From contig NZ_NNBP01000001.1 of the NCBI RefSeq assembly GCF_002803155.1, positions 248,001 through 312,000 of the forward strand: a stretch of DNA of 64,000 nt, in the 5' to 3' direction. This document shows, one piece after another, positions 13,138 through 21,875 of this stretch. The notes under the pieces were generated by a model. The model made no database searches. It was not told where the DNA came from and saw nothing but the letters and a program-made list of their open reading frames with translations. Position numbers and translations under genes: made by a program. Origin of the DNA: Streptomyces sp. CB02959 (GTDB taxonomy: Bacteria > Actinomycetota > Actinomycetes > Streptomycetales > Streptomycetaceae). Position 1 is the first letter of the stretch. Each line of letters opens with the position of its first letter.

Positions 13138-13532
13138 GCTATGACGTCATCTGGGACGAGCCCGCGCCGGACGCGGCCGCCCTGTTCCTCAAGGACGACC
13201 CCGAGGGCTTACGCCAACTCTTCGCCTCCATCGACCTGCTGGCGGAATGCCCGCGCCCCGAAGGGTCGATCCCCTACGGCTCACCGGACCTGCGCCGTAT
13301 CCACAGCGGCAGATATCGCGCCCTGTACGAGATCAGCGACACCACGGTGACGGTCGTCGTCATCCACGTGGGACGGGCGGCCCGACCCGGCACCCGGGGC
13401 CCGGCGGCGGGCCCGGCTACCTCGCCAGGATCGTGCGGGCCAGCTGGCGGGACTGGGCGACCAGCCGGTCCTCGGAGTCCCAGACCTCGGCGTCCTCCTC
13501 CAGGAAGCCGCCGGCCAGATTGCGGGTGGTGA
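13134..13532 (+). CDS. RelE/ParE-superfamily toxin with an atypical C-terminal extension
   Basis: A probable ribosome-dependent mRNA interferase of the RelE type. The first 80 or so residues form a complete RelE fold: MSYDVIWDEPAPDAAALFLKDD, then SPDLRRIHSGRYRALYEI and TVTVVVIHVGR, the usual end of such toxins. No stop codon follows in this frame, and the ORF continues about 50 more residues of Gly/Pro/Arg-rich sequence that is simply the antisense of the convergent thioesterase gene, overlapping it by 116 bp. Codon 26 (13209-13211) is TTA, the rare leucine codon read only by the bldA tRNA in Streptomyces, and the antitoxin has none. GTG start overlaps the antitoxin stop. The tail may be genuine or reflect a lost stop. 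Confidence 0.85.
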   Translation: MSYDVIWDEPAPDAAALFLKDDPEGLRQLFASIDLLAECPRPEGSIPYGSPDLRRIHSGRYRALYEISDTTVTVVVIHVGRAARPGTRGPAAGPATSPGSCGPAGGTGRPAGPRSPRPRRPPPGSRRPDCGW

Positions 13533-14265
13533 TGGACACCCGGAGCGGGCCGGGCGCCGGGCGCTGCCGGACGTGGCAGGTCAGCTCGACGGTGGGGACC
13601 CAGCCGCGCAGGCCCATCTCGAAGGCGGTGGGCGGCAGCGCGTCGACGGTCAGCAGGAGGGAGAGCGGGTCGGGCTCGCGGCCGTCGGCCAGGCCGAACC
13701 AGCCGCGCATCTCGCCCTTGCCGGACGGGGCGCCCACCGCCCAGCCCACGGTCTCCGGATCGAGCCGGATGTCCAGGCGCTCGGCGATCGCGGTGCTGCC
13801 GGGGATGGCCGGCCGGTCGCCCGGCGCGCTGTCCGTGCCCAGGCAGTGCTCGTAGGGCGGGAGGGCCGGGGGCTTGGCGGTGGTGCGCACGTCGTCGGGG
13901 AGGGCGGCGAGGTCTCCGTAGGTGGCGAGCACCCGCATCCGCTCGACCTCGGTGCCGTCGTCGGCGAACTGGACGAGGGTGGCGGTGCCGGTGGAGAGGG
14001 TGCGGCCGGTGCGGACCACGTCCGTGCGGACGACGGCGGGGCCGGGCACGGAGGCGGTGAGGTAGTGCGCGGTGATGGTGAGCGGGTCCGGGTGCGGGAG
14101 CGCTTCGCCCAGGGCGCGGCCCATCAGGGCGAGGAGGTAGCCGCCGTTGACGGCGTTGATGATCGTCCAGCCCGCGGAGAGGTGGGTGTCGTAGACGCCC
14201 GGGGCGCGCCGGGTGACCGCGGTGTCGCGGTCGAACTCGCTATTTCCTGCGGTCACCGTTGCCAT
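13417..14265 (-). CDS. Thioesterase-superfamily (hotdog) protein, TesB-like
   Basis: A 282-residue double-hotdog protein of the acyl-CoA thioesterase-like group. Features include HLSAGWTIINAVNGGYLLALMGRALGEAL, the strand pattern PLTITAHYLTASVPGPAVVRTDVVRTGRTLSTGTATLVQ in the first hotdog, and PTVELTCHVRQRPAPGPLRVSITTRNLAGGFLEEDAEVWDSEDRLVAQSRQLA in the second. This ending (EDAEVWD...VAQSRQLA) is characteristic. It probably hydrolyses an acyl-CoA, but the acyl group is unknown. A TetR-like operator lies 24 bp upstream of the ATG. Its 3' end is overlapped by the extended toxin ORF on the other strand. Confidence 0.85.
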   Translation of the reverse strand: MATVTAGNSEFDRDTAVTRRAPGVYDTHLSAGWTIINAVNGGYLLALMGRALGEALPHPDPLTITAHYLTASVPGPAVVRTDVVRTGRTLSTGTATLVQFADDGTEVERMRVLATYGDLAALPDDVRTTAKPPALPPYEHCLGTDSAPGDRPAIPGSTAIAERLDIRLDPETVGWAVGAPSGKGEMRGWFGLADGREPDPLSLLLTVDALPPTAFEMGLRGWVPTVELTCHVRQRPAPGPLRVSITTRNLAGGFLEEDAEVWDSEDRLVAQSRQLARTILAR

Positions 14266-14288
14266 GGCGGCACGCTACACCGATTGAT

Positions 14289-14300
14289 TACCGACCGGTA
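14289..14300 (-). promoter_or_regulatory. TetR-type operator upstream of the thioesterase gene
   Basis: TACCGACCGGTA is a perfect inverted repeat (TACCG / CGGTA, 2-bp centre) ending 24 bases before the thioesterase ATG. Sites of this kind are common for TetR-family regulators of acyl-CoA metabolism in actinobacteria. No TetR gene is present in the window, so a regulator encoded elsewhere is inferred. Confidence 0.5.
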
Positions 14301-14381
14301 GTGTCAAATTCGAGGAACGGTCCGGAGTCGAGTGGGGAACGCGCCCGGAGCGATCCACTCCGCTGCTGTCATCATGACCGC

Positions 14382-15020
14382 ATGCTTCACGTGCTCTACC
14401 TGATCGGGGTCTCGGCCTTCGCCGCGAGCGGCGTACTGGCGGCCTACCGCGCCAACATGGATCCGTTCGGCGGCCTGGTCCTCGCGTTCGCCGCCTCGAT
14501 CTCCGGCGGCACGCTGCGCGATGTGATCCTGGACCGCCGGCCGCTGTACTGGACGCACGACTGGGTACTGCTGACGGTCATCATCTGCGTCGGCGTGGGC
14601 ACCATCGTCTATCTGCGCTTCTGGTCGCTGCCGCGGAAGTCGCTGCTGGTGGTCGACGCGATCGGGCTCTCCGTGGTCACGGTGATCGGGGCCCGGGCGG
14701 CCATCGCGGCGGGGGCCACCCCGCTCGCGGTCGTCATCCTGGCGGTGCTGACCGGCGTCGCCGGCGAGGTCATCCGCGACGTGCTGTGCGGGGAGTTCCC
14801 GCCGCTGCTGCTGCGGGAGGACGTCTACGCCATCGCGGCGCTGGCCGGCGCCTGCTGCTACCTGCTGCTGGACCGCCTCGGGGCCGGGGCCAACCCCGCC
14901 GCGGTGGTCTCGGCGGGGTTGGTGTTCGCACTCCGGATGGGCGCGCTCTATCTGGGGCTGCACCTGCCCCGGCCGCAGCAGCTGCGCGACCGGGGCAAGA
15001 AGGGCGCCGACGCCGGCTAG
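14382..15020 (+). CDS. TRIC-type cation channel family protein (UPF0126)
   Basis: A 212-residue membrane protein made of two homologous three-helix units plus a seventh helix, the bacterial TRIC (trimeric intracellular cation channel) architecture. Each repeat has the glycine motif on its second helix: FGGLVLAFAASISGGTLRDVILDRRP in the first and ILAVLTGVAGEVIRDVLCGEFP in the second, both with the family GGxxRDxL pattern. The ATG at 14382 (MLHVLYLIGVSAFAASG) gives a full-length family member but has no clear Shine-Dalgarno. The basic C-terminus (RDRGKKGADAG) is cytoplasmic. Bacterial homologues conduct monovalent cations as homotrimers. It converges on the M1 peptidase gene with a 4-bp gap. 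Confidence 0.9.
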   Translation: MLHVLYLIGVSAFAASGVLAAYRANMDPFGGLVLAFAASISGGTLRDVILDRRPLYWTHDWVLLTVIICVGVGTIVYLRFWSLPRKSLLVVDAIGLSVVTVIGARAAIAAGATPLAVVILAVLTGVAGEVIRDVLCGEFPPLLLREDVYAIAALAGACCYLLLDRLGAGANPAAVVSAGLVFALRMGALYLGLHLPRPQQLRDRGKKGADAG

Positions 15021-15024
15021 CCGG

Positions 15025-16434
15025 TCACGCCCCCGGCAGCGCGGGGCGGCTCTGGGTGTCCAGCCAGGTGTGGAAGAGGTCCCCGAGCCGCTGCCCGGAG
15101 ATCTTCTCGGCCAGCGCGATGAAGTCGCCGGTGTCCGCGTTGCCGTAGCGGTGCCGGGCGGTCCAGGCCGGCAGCAGCCGGAAGAAGGCCCGGTCGCCGA
15201 TGCGTTCGCGCAGCGCTTGGAGGGTCATCGCGCCGCGCTCGTAGACCGCGTCGGAGAACATGGTGTCCCGCTGCGGGTCGGAGACCTTGATCTTCCAGAA
15301 GGCGTCGTCGGCCGGGGCGGCCGCGTACGCCTTGCGGAAGGCGTCGTGGGCGGAGGCGGTGCCGCGGTGCTCGGCCCACAGCCACTGGGCATAGGTGGCG
15401 AAGCCCTCGTTGAGCCAGATGTCCTTCCACTGCCGGACCGAGACCGAGTCGCCGAACCACTGGTGGGCCAGCTCGTGGACGATGGTGCTCTCGCTGCGGA
15501 CCGCGGAGTAGGCCGGCTTGGACTGCACCTCCAGGGAGAAGCCGGCCTGCGGCATGTCGTCCACGATCGCGCCGGTCTCCTCGAAGGGGTACGGCCCGAA
15601 GAGCTTCGACCAGTAGTCGGTGGCCTCCGCGGTGACGCCGTAGACGTCGACCTTGCCGGTCGGGAGGGTCGGGTCGGTGGAGACGTAGATCGGGGTGCCG
15701 CCCGGGGTGGTGCCGGTGCGGACGTCGAACTTCCCGATGGTGGCGGTGGCCAGGTACGGCGCCATCGGGCGGCTCTCGCGCCAGTGGAACCAGGCCCGGT
15801 CGCCGTGTTCGCCGGAGCCGACCAGCCGCCCGTTGGAGACCCCGGTCAGCCCCTTCGGGGCGTCGATCCGGATGTCGTAGGTGGCCTTCTCGTCCGGATG
15901 GTCGCTGGAGGGGAACCACGTCGAGGCGGCGTTGGGCTCGCAGGCCACGAACACCCCGTCCTTGGTCTTCATCCAGCCGTACTGGGAACCGAAGACGATC
16001 GGGCCGCTGAGCGGCTGCGGGACGCCGTGGTAGACGACCGTGACGGTGAAGCGCTCGCCGCGGGAGAGCGGGCGGCCGGGGCGGACGACGAGTTCGTCGC
16101 CGGTTCTGGAGAAGCGGGCGGGTCGGCCGTCGACCCGGACCTGGTCGACGGTCAGCTTCTGGAGGTCCAGGTCGAACGAGGAGAGGCTCTGGGTGGCCCG
16201 GGCGGACAGCGTGGTCCGGCCGTCGAGCCGGCCGGAGTCCGGGTGGTAGCTGACGCCCAGGTCGTAGTGGAGGGGCGTGTAGCCGCCGTTGCCGAGGTTG
16301 GGGAAGTAGGGGTCACCGATGCCGGGGGCGCCCGGTGTGGCCGCCGGGGCCGCGGCGATGGTGGCGGCCGAGGCCACCGCGGTGGCCAGGGCGAGCCAGC
16401 GGGAGGAGCGACGCGCAGAACGGGAGAGTGCCAT
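15025..16434 (-). CDS. Secreted M1-family metallopeptidase
   Basis: A 469-residue gluzincin aminopeptidase. Arginine/serine residues and a hydrophobic core up to about residue 30 (cleavage near AAAPAATPG) form a Sec signal peptide. The N-terminal saddle domain runs about 50-240. The zinc site is HELAHQ (His320, Glu321, His324) with the third ligand Glu343 in WLNEGFATYAQ. The substrate loop reads AGFSLEVQS, replacing the usual GxMEN, as in the shorter secreted M1 enzymes of actinobacteria. It lacks the large C-terminal helical domain of 850-residue PepN. It probably trims extracellular peptides beside the peptide importer that follows. Its promoter region contains a perfect 16-bp dyad also found before the second M4 protease. 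Confidence 0.94.
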   Translation of the reverse strand: MALSRSARRSSRWLALATAVASAATIAAAPAATPGAPGIGDPYFPNLGNGGYTPLHYDLGVSYHPDSGRLDGRTTLSARATQSLSSFDLDLQKLTVDQVRVDGRPARFSRTGDELVVRPGRPLSRGERFTVTVVYHGVPQPLSGPIVFGSQYGWMKTKDGVFVACEPNAASTWFPSSDHPDEKATYDIRIDAPKGLTGVSNGRLVGSGEHGDRAWFHWRESRPMAPYLATATIGKFDVRTGTTPGGTPIYVSTDPTLPTGKVDVYGVTAEATDYWSKLFGPYPFEETGAIVDDMPQAGFSLEVQSKPAYSAVRSESTIVHELAHQWFGDSVSVRQWKDIWLNEGFATYAQWLWAEHRGTASAHDAFRKAYAAAPADDAFWKIKVSDPQRDTMFSDAVYERGAMTLQALRERIGDRAFFRLLPAWTARHRYGNADTGDFIALAEKISGQRLGDLFHTWLDTQSRPALPGA

Positions 16435-16510
16435 GAGCCGTCCCTTCGGTTACGCGGATGTGAGAAGAACAACCGCGCCGACTCTGCACTCTCCCGCCCT
16501 GCTTCACCAG

Positions 16511-16526
16511 CGACTTTGCCAAGTCG
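16511..16526 (-). promoter_or_regulatory. Perfect 16-bp dyad upstream of the M1 peptidase
   Basis: CGACTTTGCCAAGTCG has 6-bp perfect arms (CGACTT/AAGTCG) around TGCC, 77 bp upstream of the peptidase ATG and 8 bp past the downstream end of the ABC ATPase gene. The core ACTTGGCAAAGT recurs exactly at 60686-60697 before the second M4 protease. A shared regulator is inferred. Confidence 0.5.
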
Positions 16527-16533
16527 TCAGGTG

Positions 16534-17691
16534 TTACTGTCCACTTGATGCCTTACCGCCCGAACTTTCGGTCGCCGCACCGGAGTTGTCGGTCTCGCCC
16601 TCGGGGTGGTGGCAGGCCACCTGGTGCCCGGTCCGCAGCCGGACCAGCGGCGGTTCGGTGGTGGCGCACTCCTCCGTCACCTTCCAGCAGCGGGTGCGGA
16701 ACCGGCAGCCGGACGGCGGGTTGATCGGCGAGGGGACGTCGCCCTTGAGCAGGATCCGGTCGCGCTTGGTGCGGCGCTTGGGGTCCGGCACCGGCACCGC
16801 CGAGAGCAGCGCCTTGGTGTACGGGTGCCGCGGCGACGCGTACAGCGCGTCGCGGTCGGCCAGTTCGACGATCTTGCCGAGGTACATCACCGCGATCCGG
16901 TCCGAGACGTGCCGGATGACCGAGAGGTCGTGGGCGATGATGACGTAGGTCAGCCCCAGCTCCTCCTGCAGGTCGTCCATGAGGTTGACGACCTGGGCCT
17001 GAATGGAGACGTCGAGGGCGGAGACCGGCTCGTCGGCGACCACCAGCTTGGGCTTGAGGGCCAGCGCCCGGGCGATCCCGATGCGCTGGCGCTGGCCGCC
17101 GGAGAACTCGTGCGGATAGCGGTTGTAGTGCTCCGGGCTCAGACCCACCAGCTCCAGCAGCCGCTGCACCTCCTTCTTGACCCCGCCCTCGGGCTCGACG
17201 CCCTGGAGCCGGAAGGGGGTGGAGACGATCCCGCCGATGGTGTGCCGCGGGTTCAGCGAACCGTACGGGTCCTGGAAGATCATCTGGACGTCGCGGCGCA
17301 GCGGGCGCAGCTTGCCCGGGGACAGATGGGTGATGTCCTGGCCCTCGAACTCGATGGAGCCGCCGGTCGGCTCGTCGAGCCGGGTGATCAGCCGGCCCAT
17401 CGTCGACTTGCCGCAGCCGGACTCGCCGACGACGCCCAGGGTCTCCCCGGGGAAGACGTCGAAGTCGATCCCGTCGACCGCCTGGACCGCGCCGACCTTC
17501 CGCTTGAGCAGGCCCTTGGTGATCGGGAAGTGCCGGACCAGGCCGCGGACCGTGAGCAGCGGTGTCCGGTCCTGCTCCGGGCTCCCGGTGGCCGGGGTCG
17601 CCTCAGTGGTCTCGGGGGTCCCGGTCGTCCCGGTCGTCTTGTTGGACTCGGTCGTCTCGGTCGTCTCGGTCGTCTCGTTGGTCTCGGTCAC
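16534..17691 (-). CDS. Peptide ABC importer ATP-binding protein (DppF/OppF type)
   Basis: One of two cytoplasmic ATPases of the peptide importer. After a 37-residue low-complexity Glu/Thr/Asn/Ser-rich N-terminus (VTETNETTETTETTESN...), the ABC domain has Walker A GESGCGKST, Q-loop FQDPYGSLNP, signature FSGGQRQRIGIARAL, Walker B VVADEPVSALD and the H-loop. The C-terminal oligopeptide extension carries the cysteine cluster CRFRTRCWKVTEEC, where OppF/DppF-type ATPases bind an iron-sulfur cluster or zinc. The GTG start overlaps the stop of the preceding ATPase by 4 bases. It is the last gene of the operon. The acidic repeat-like N-terminus is unusual for the family. Confidence 0.94.
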   Translation of the reverse strand: MTETNETTETTETTESNKTTGTTGTPETTEATPATGSPEQDRTPLLTVRGLVRHFPITKGLLKRKVGAVQAVDGIDFDVFPGETLGVVGESGCGKSTMGRLITRLDEPTGGSIEFEGQDITHLSPGKLRPLRRDVQMIFQDPYGSLNPRHTIGGIVSTPFRLQGVEPEGGVKKEVQRLLELVGLSPEHYNRYPHEFSGGQRQRIGIARALALKPKLVVADEPVSALDVSIQAQVVNLMDDLQEELGLTYVIIAHDLSVIRHVSDRIAVMYLGKIVELADRDALYASPRHPYTKALLSAVPVPDPKRRTKRDRILLKGDVPSPINPPSGCRFRTRCWKVTEECATTEPPLVRLRTGHQVACHHPEGETDNSGAATESSGGKASSGQ

Positions 17692-18943
17692 AGCTTCGGC
17701 GCAATCTCTTCGGTCCAGATACGCTGCCGCTCCTCCTGCGGCAGGTGGCAGGCCGAGAAGTGCCGGCCGTCGACCTGCTGCAGTTCGGGGCGCACCGTGC
17801 GGGTGACGTTGTCCTTGGGGACGTCCGCGTACGGGCAACGGGGGTTGAAGGCACAGCCGGACGGCACGTTGATCAGGCTCGGCGGCGAGCCCTTGACCGG
17901 GATCAGCCGTTCGGTCTGGTCGCGGTCGATCCGCGGCATGGAGCCGAGCAGACCCCAGGTGTAGGGGTGCTGCGGGGCGCCGAACACCTCGTCCGAGGGG
18001 CCCCGTTCCACGCACCGGCCGCCGTACATCACCAGCAGGTCGTCGGCGATCTCGGCGACCACGCCCAGGTCGTGGGTGATGATGATGACCGCCGAGCCGA
18101 ACTCCTTCTGCAGATCGCGGATCAGGTCCAGGATCTGCGCCTGGACGGTGACGTCCAGGGCGGTGGTGGGCTCGTCCGCGATCAGCAGCTCGGGGTTGTT
18201 GACCAGCGCCATCGCGATCATGGCGCGCTGGCGCATACCGCCGGAGAACTGGTGCGGATGGTCGTCCACCCGCTTGTCGGGCTGCGGGATGCCGACCCGG
18301 TCGAGCATCTCGACCGCCCGCTTGCGCGCGGTCTTCTTGTCGACGTCGTGGTGGACGCGGTACGCCTCCACGATCTGCTGGCCGACCGTGTAGAAGGGGT
18401 GCAGCGCGGACAGCGGGTCCTGGAAGATCATCGCCATCTCGCGGCCGCGCAGCCGACGCACCTCGTCGGGTTCGGCGGCGACCAGCTCCTTGCCGTCCAG
18501 CCAGATCTCGCCGGACATCCGGACCTTGCTGCGCTGCTGGCGGGAGGCCCGGTGCAGGCCCATGATCGCCAGCGAGGTCACCGACTTGCCGGAGCCGGAC
18601 TCGCCGACGATGCCGAGCGTCCGGCCCTTCTCCAGGCTGAAGGTCAGCCCGTCGACGGACTTCACCAGGCCGTCGTCGGTGGGGAAGTGCACCTTCAGGT
18701 CCCGCACTTCGAGGAAGGCGGAGGGGCTCCCGGCCGCGCCGGGCTCGGTCACCTCGACCCCGGTCGCCTCGGCCTTCACCGGCTCTTCGGCCTTCGTGAG
18801 CTCCGCAGCCTTCGCGGGCTCCTCGGCCTTAACCGGCTCTTCGGCCTTCGCAGGCTCCTCAGCCTTCGCCGACTCCGCAGCCTTCGCAGGCTCCTCGGCG
18901 GCGGGCTTCCCGGCCGCCGTGGTCTTGTCCTCGGAAGAGTCGG

Positions 18944-18947
<4 letters not shown>
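17688..18947 (-). CDS. Peptide ABC importer ATP-binding protein (DppD/OppD type)
   Basis: The partner ATPase, 419 residues. The first 70 residues are an Ala/Glu/Lys/Pro-rich region built of degenerate EEPAKA/EEPVKA units, probably an extended charged tether. The ABC domain has Walker A GESGSGKS, Q-loop FQDPLSALHPFYTVGQQI, signature FSGGMRQRAMIAMAL and Walker B LLIADEPTTALD. The C-terminal oligopeptide domain ends with CAFNPRCPYA...ACHLP cysteines. GTG 18947 overlaps the permease stop by 4 bases, and the gene's own stop overlaps the next ATPase's start, so DppB-D-F are tightly coupled translationally. Confidence 0.94.
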
Positions 18948-19954
<1,007 letters not shown>

Positions 19955-19972
19955 GGGAATGCGGCGCCGGTG

Positions 19973-20000
19973 CCGCGGGCCGGGAGCGACCGGCCCGCGG
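19973..20000 (-). other. Intercistronic stem-loop in the peptide importer operon
   Basis: A perfect 11-bp GC stem (CCGCGGGCCGG / CCGGCCCGCGG) with a 6-base loop sits between the binding-protein stop (20033) and the permease start (19954). It has no U-tract. Such hairpins commonly act as partial terminators or 3' stabilisers that keep binding-protein mRNA in excess over permease mRNA. That role is inferred. Confidence 0.6.
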
Positions 20001-20032
20001 ACACCAATGCCTTCACCTGCCTTCCAGGGCTG

Positions 20033-21784
20033 CTACTTCTTGACGCCGATGTTGAGGTAGTCGTACTCACCGCTGAAGGCCGAGGTGGACACCATGTTGG
20101 TGGCCTTGGGCGAGCGGTACATCAGGACCTTGAAGTAGGTCAGCGGGACGATCGCCGCCTGCTCCATCGCCTTCCGGTCGATGTCCCCGTACGCCTTCTC
20201 GCGGGCGGCCTGGTCGGTGTTGGCGATGGCACTGTTGAGCAGGTTGTTGATGTCCGGGTCGTCCAGCTGGGACAGGTTGGTGTTGCCGGACTGGCTGATC
20301 GCCTTGCCGTTGAGGATCTGCTGCAGGTAGCCGTAGCCGGTCGGGAAGTCGGCTCCCCACTGCATCATGATCAGACCGACGTTGTTGGACTTGTTGAACG
20401 CCGGCACACCGGCGTAGTCCGAGAAGTACTTGCTGGTCGGGTACGACTGGATCTTGGCGTTGACGCCGATCTTCTTCAGCGAGCCGATGATCGAGGTGGC
20501 CGCGTCGACCTCGTCCTGGCGGTCGTTGCGCGCCAGGATCGTGGTGTTGACGTTGCCGGCGCCGCACTTCTTCCAGTGCGCCTTGGCCTCGGTCAGGTCC
20601 AGGTTGTCGCCGGTGTACTTCTGCGGGTACAGGTCGAACTTCTGGTAGCCGGCGATGTCCGTCGGCAGGACCGTGGAGGCGATGTCACCGCGGATCGGGC
20701 CGCCGAGCGCGGTCTGCACGGCCTTCTTGTCGATGGCGTACTCGACGGCCTTGCGGCACTCGACGTTGTCGAACGGCGCGACCTTGGTGTTGAGCGCCGT
20801 GTAGACCAGGCGCTGGCCGAGCGCGTTGTCGGTGTGGCCCTTCTGCGTGGGGTCGGTCAGCAGCTGGGCCTGGGTCTGGCCGTCGACGCCGCGGCCGGCC
20901 ATGTCGACCATGGTGTTGCCGGACTGGAGGTCCTTGTCGATGGTCGACTGCGCGACCTTCAGGTTGAGGACGATCTTGTCCGGCAGCTGCTTGCGCAGCG
21001 GGTCGGTCTTGGCGGACCACTGCGGGTTGCGGACCAGGGTGAGCTTCTTGCCCTCCTGGTAGCTCTCGAACTTGTACGAGCCCGTGGAGACGACCTGCTT
21101 GGTGTAGTCCGCGCCCTTGTCCTTGGCCTGCGGGACCGGGGCGGTCTGCGGGGCGCTGACCAGGTAGTCGAACTCCGCGAACGGCTTGTTCAGGTGGAAG
21201 ACGATCGTCTGCGGGTCGGGCGTCTCTATGGACTTGAGCCCGTCCTTGCTCTTGTCCTTGTAGGGGCCCTTGTAGCCGCCGTCGTTGTCCTGGAGGAACT
21301 GCTGGAAGTAGTTCGGGCCCAGGGAGAGGGTGTCGCGGGCGAAGTTGCTGCGCTCCACCGCGTACTTGACGTCCTGGGACGTGACCGGGGTCCCGTCTTC
21401 GAACTTCACGCCCGAGCGCAGCTTGTACGTCCAGGTCTTGCCGCCGTCGCTGGGCTTGCCCATCGACTCGGCGAGGTCCGGGACCAGTTGCTCGCCCTTG
21501 GTGCCGGGACCCGGCTTGAAGGTCGTGAGCGGGCGCGCGTACAGGCGGCTGAAGTTGTACACGAAGGCGTAGTAGGTGTTGCCCGGGTCGAAGGACTCGG
21601 GGGCGTCGCTCATCGCGTAGGTGACGGTGCCCCCCTTCTCGTCCGAGGCGTTGACGACGCCCTTGGTGGCGGCGTTGGCCCCCGCCGAGCTGTCGTCGGA
21701 GGACCCCTTTCCGCTGCAGCCGGCCAGCAAAAGGCCCGCACTGGTGATGGCCGCGACAGTCGCGACCGGAAGTGACCTTCGCAT
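20033..21784 (-). CDS. Peptide ABC importer substrate-binding lipoprotein (family 5)
   Basis: A 583-residue extracellular solute-binding protein. The start ATG 21784 opens a lipoprotein signal (MRRSLPVATVAAITSAG..LLAGCSGKG) with lipobox LAGC, so the mature protein is anchored to the outer face of the membrane. SBP_bac_5 features are GGTVTYAMSDAPESFDPGNTYY, TWTYKLRSGVKFEDGTPVTSQDVKYAVERS, and the late AVEYAIDKKAV segment. It is central in an operon of permease, binding protein, permease, ATPase, ATPase. The upstream in-frame ATG 57 bases earlier lacks a signal context and was rejected. The natural ligand is probably oligopeptides but may be another bulky solute. Confidence 0.95.
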   Translation of the reverse strand: MRRSLPVATVAAITSAGLLLAGCSGKGSSDDSSAGANAATKGVVNASDEKGGTVTYAMSDAPESFDPGNTYYAFVYNFSRLYARPLTTFKPGPGTKGEQLVPDLAESMGKPSDGGKTWTYKLRSGVKFEDGTPVTSQDVKYAVERSNFARDTLSLGPNYFQQFLQDNDGGYKGPYKDKSKDGLKSIETPDPQTIVFHLNKPFAEFDYLVSAPQTAPVPQAKDKGADYTKQVVSTGSYKFESYQEGKKLTLVRNPQWSAKTDPLRKQLPDKIVLNLKVAQSTIDKDLQSGNTMVDMAGRGVDGQTQAQLLTDPTQKGHTDNALGQRLVYTALNTKVAPFDNVECRKAVEYAIDKKAVQTALGGPIRGDIASTVLPTDIAGYQKFDLYPQKYTGDNLDLTEAKAHWKKCGAGNVNTTILARNDRQDEVDAATSIIGSLKKIGVNAKIQSYPTSKYFSDYAGVPAFNKSNNVGLIMMQWGADFPTGYGYLQQILNGKAISQSGNTNLSQLDDPDINNLLNSAIANTDQAAREKAYGDIDRKAMEQAAIVPLTYFKVLMYRSPKATNMVSTSAFSGEYDYLNIGVKK

Positions 21785-21875
21785 GATGCTCGGTGTCCCC
21801 TTCGTTCGTCGTGAAACGTCAATTCGAAACGGCAGTGACAAAAGGTGCGCGCCCGGTCGGGGGCCCGGCAGCCGC

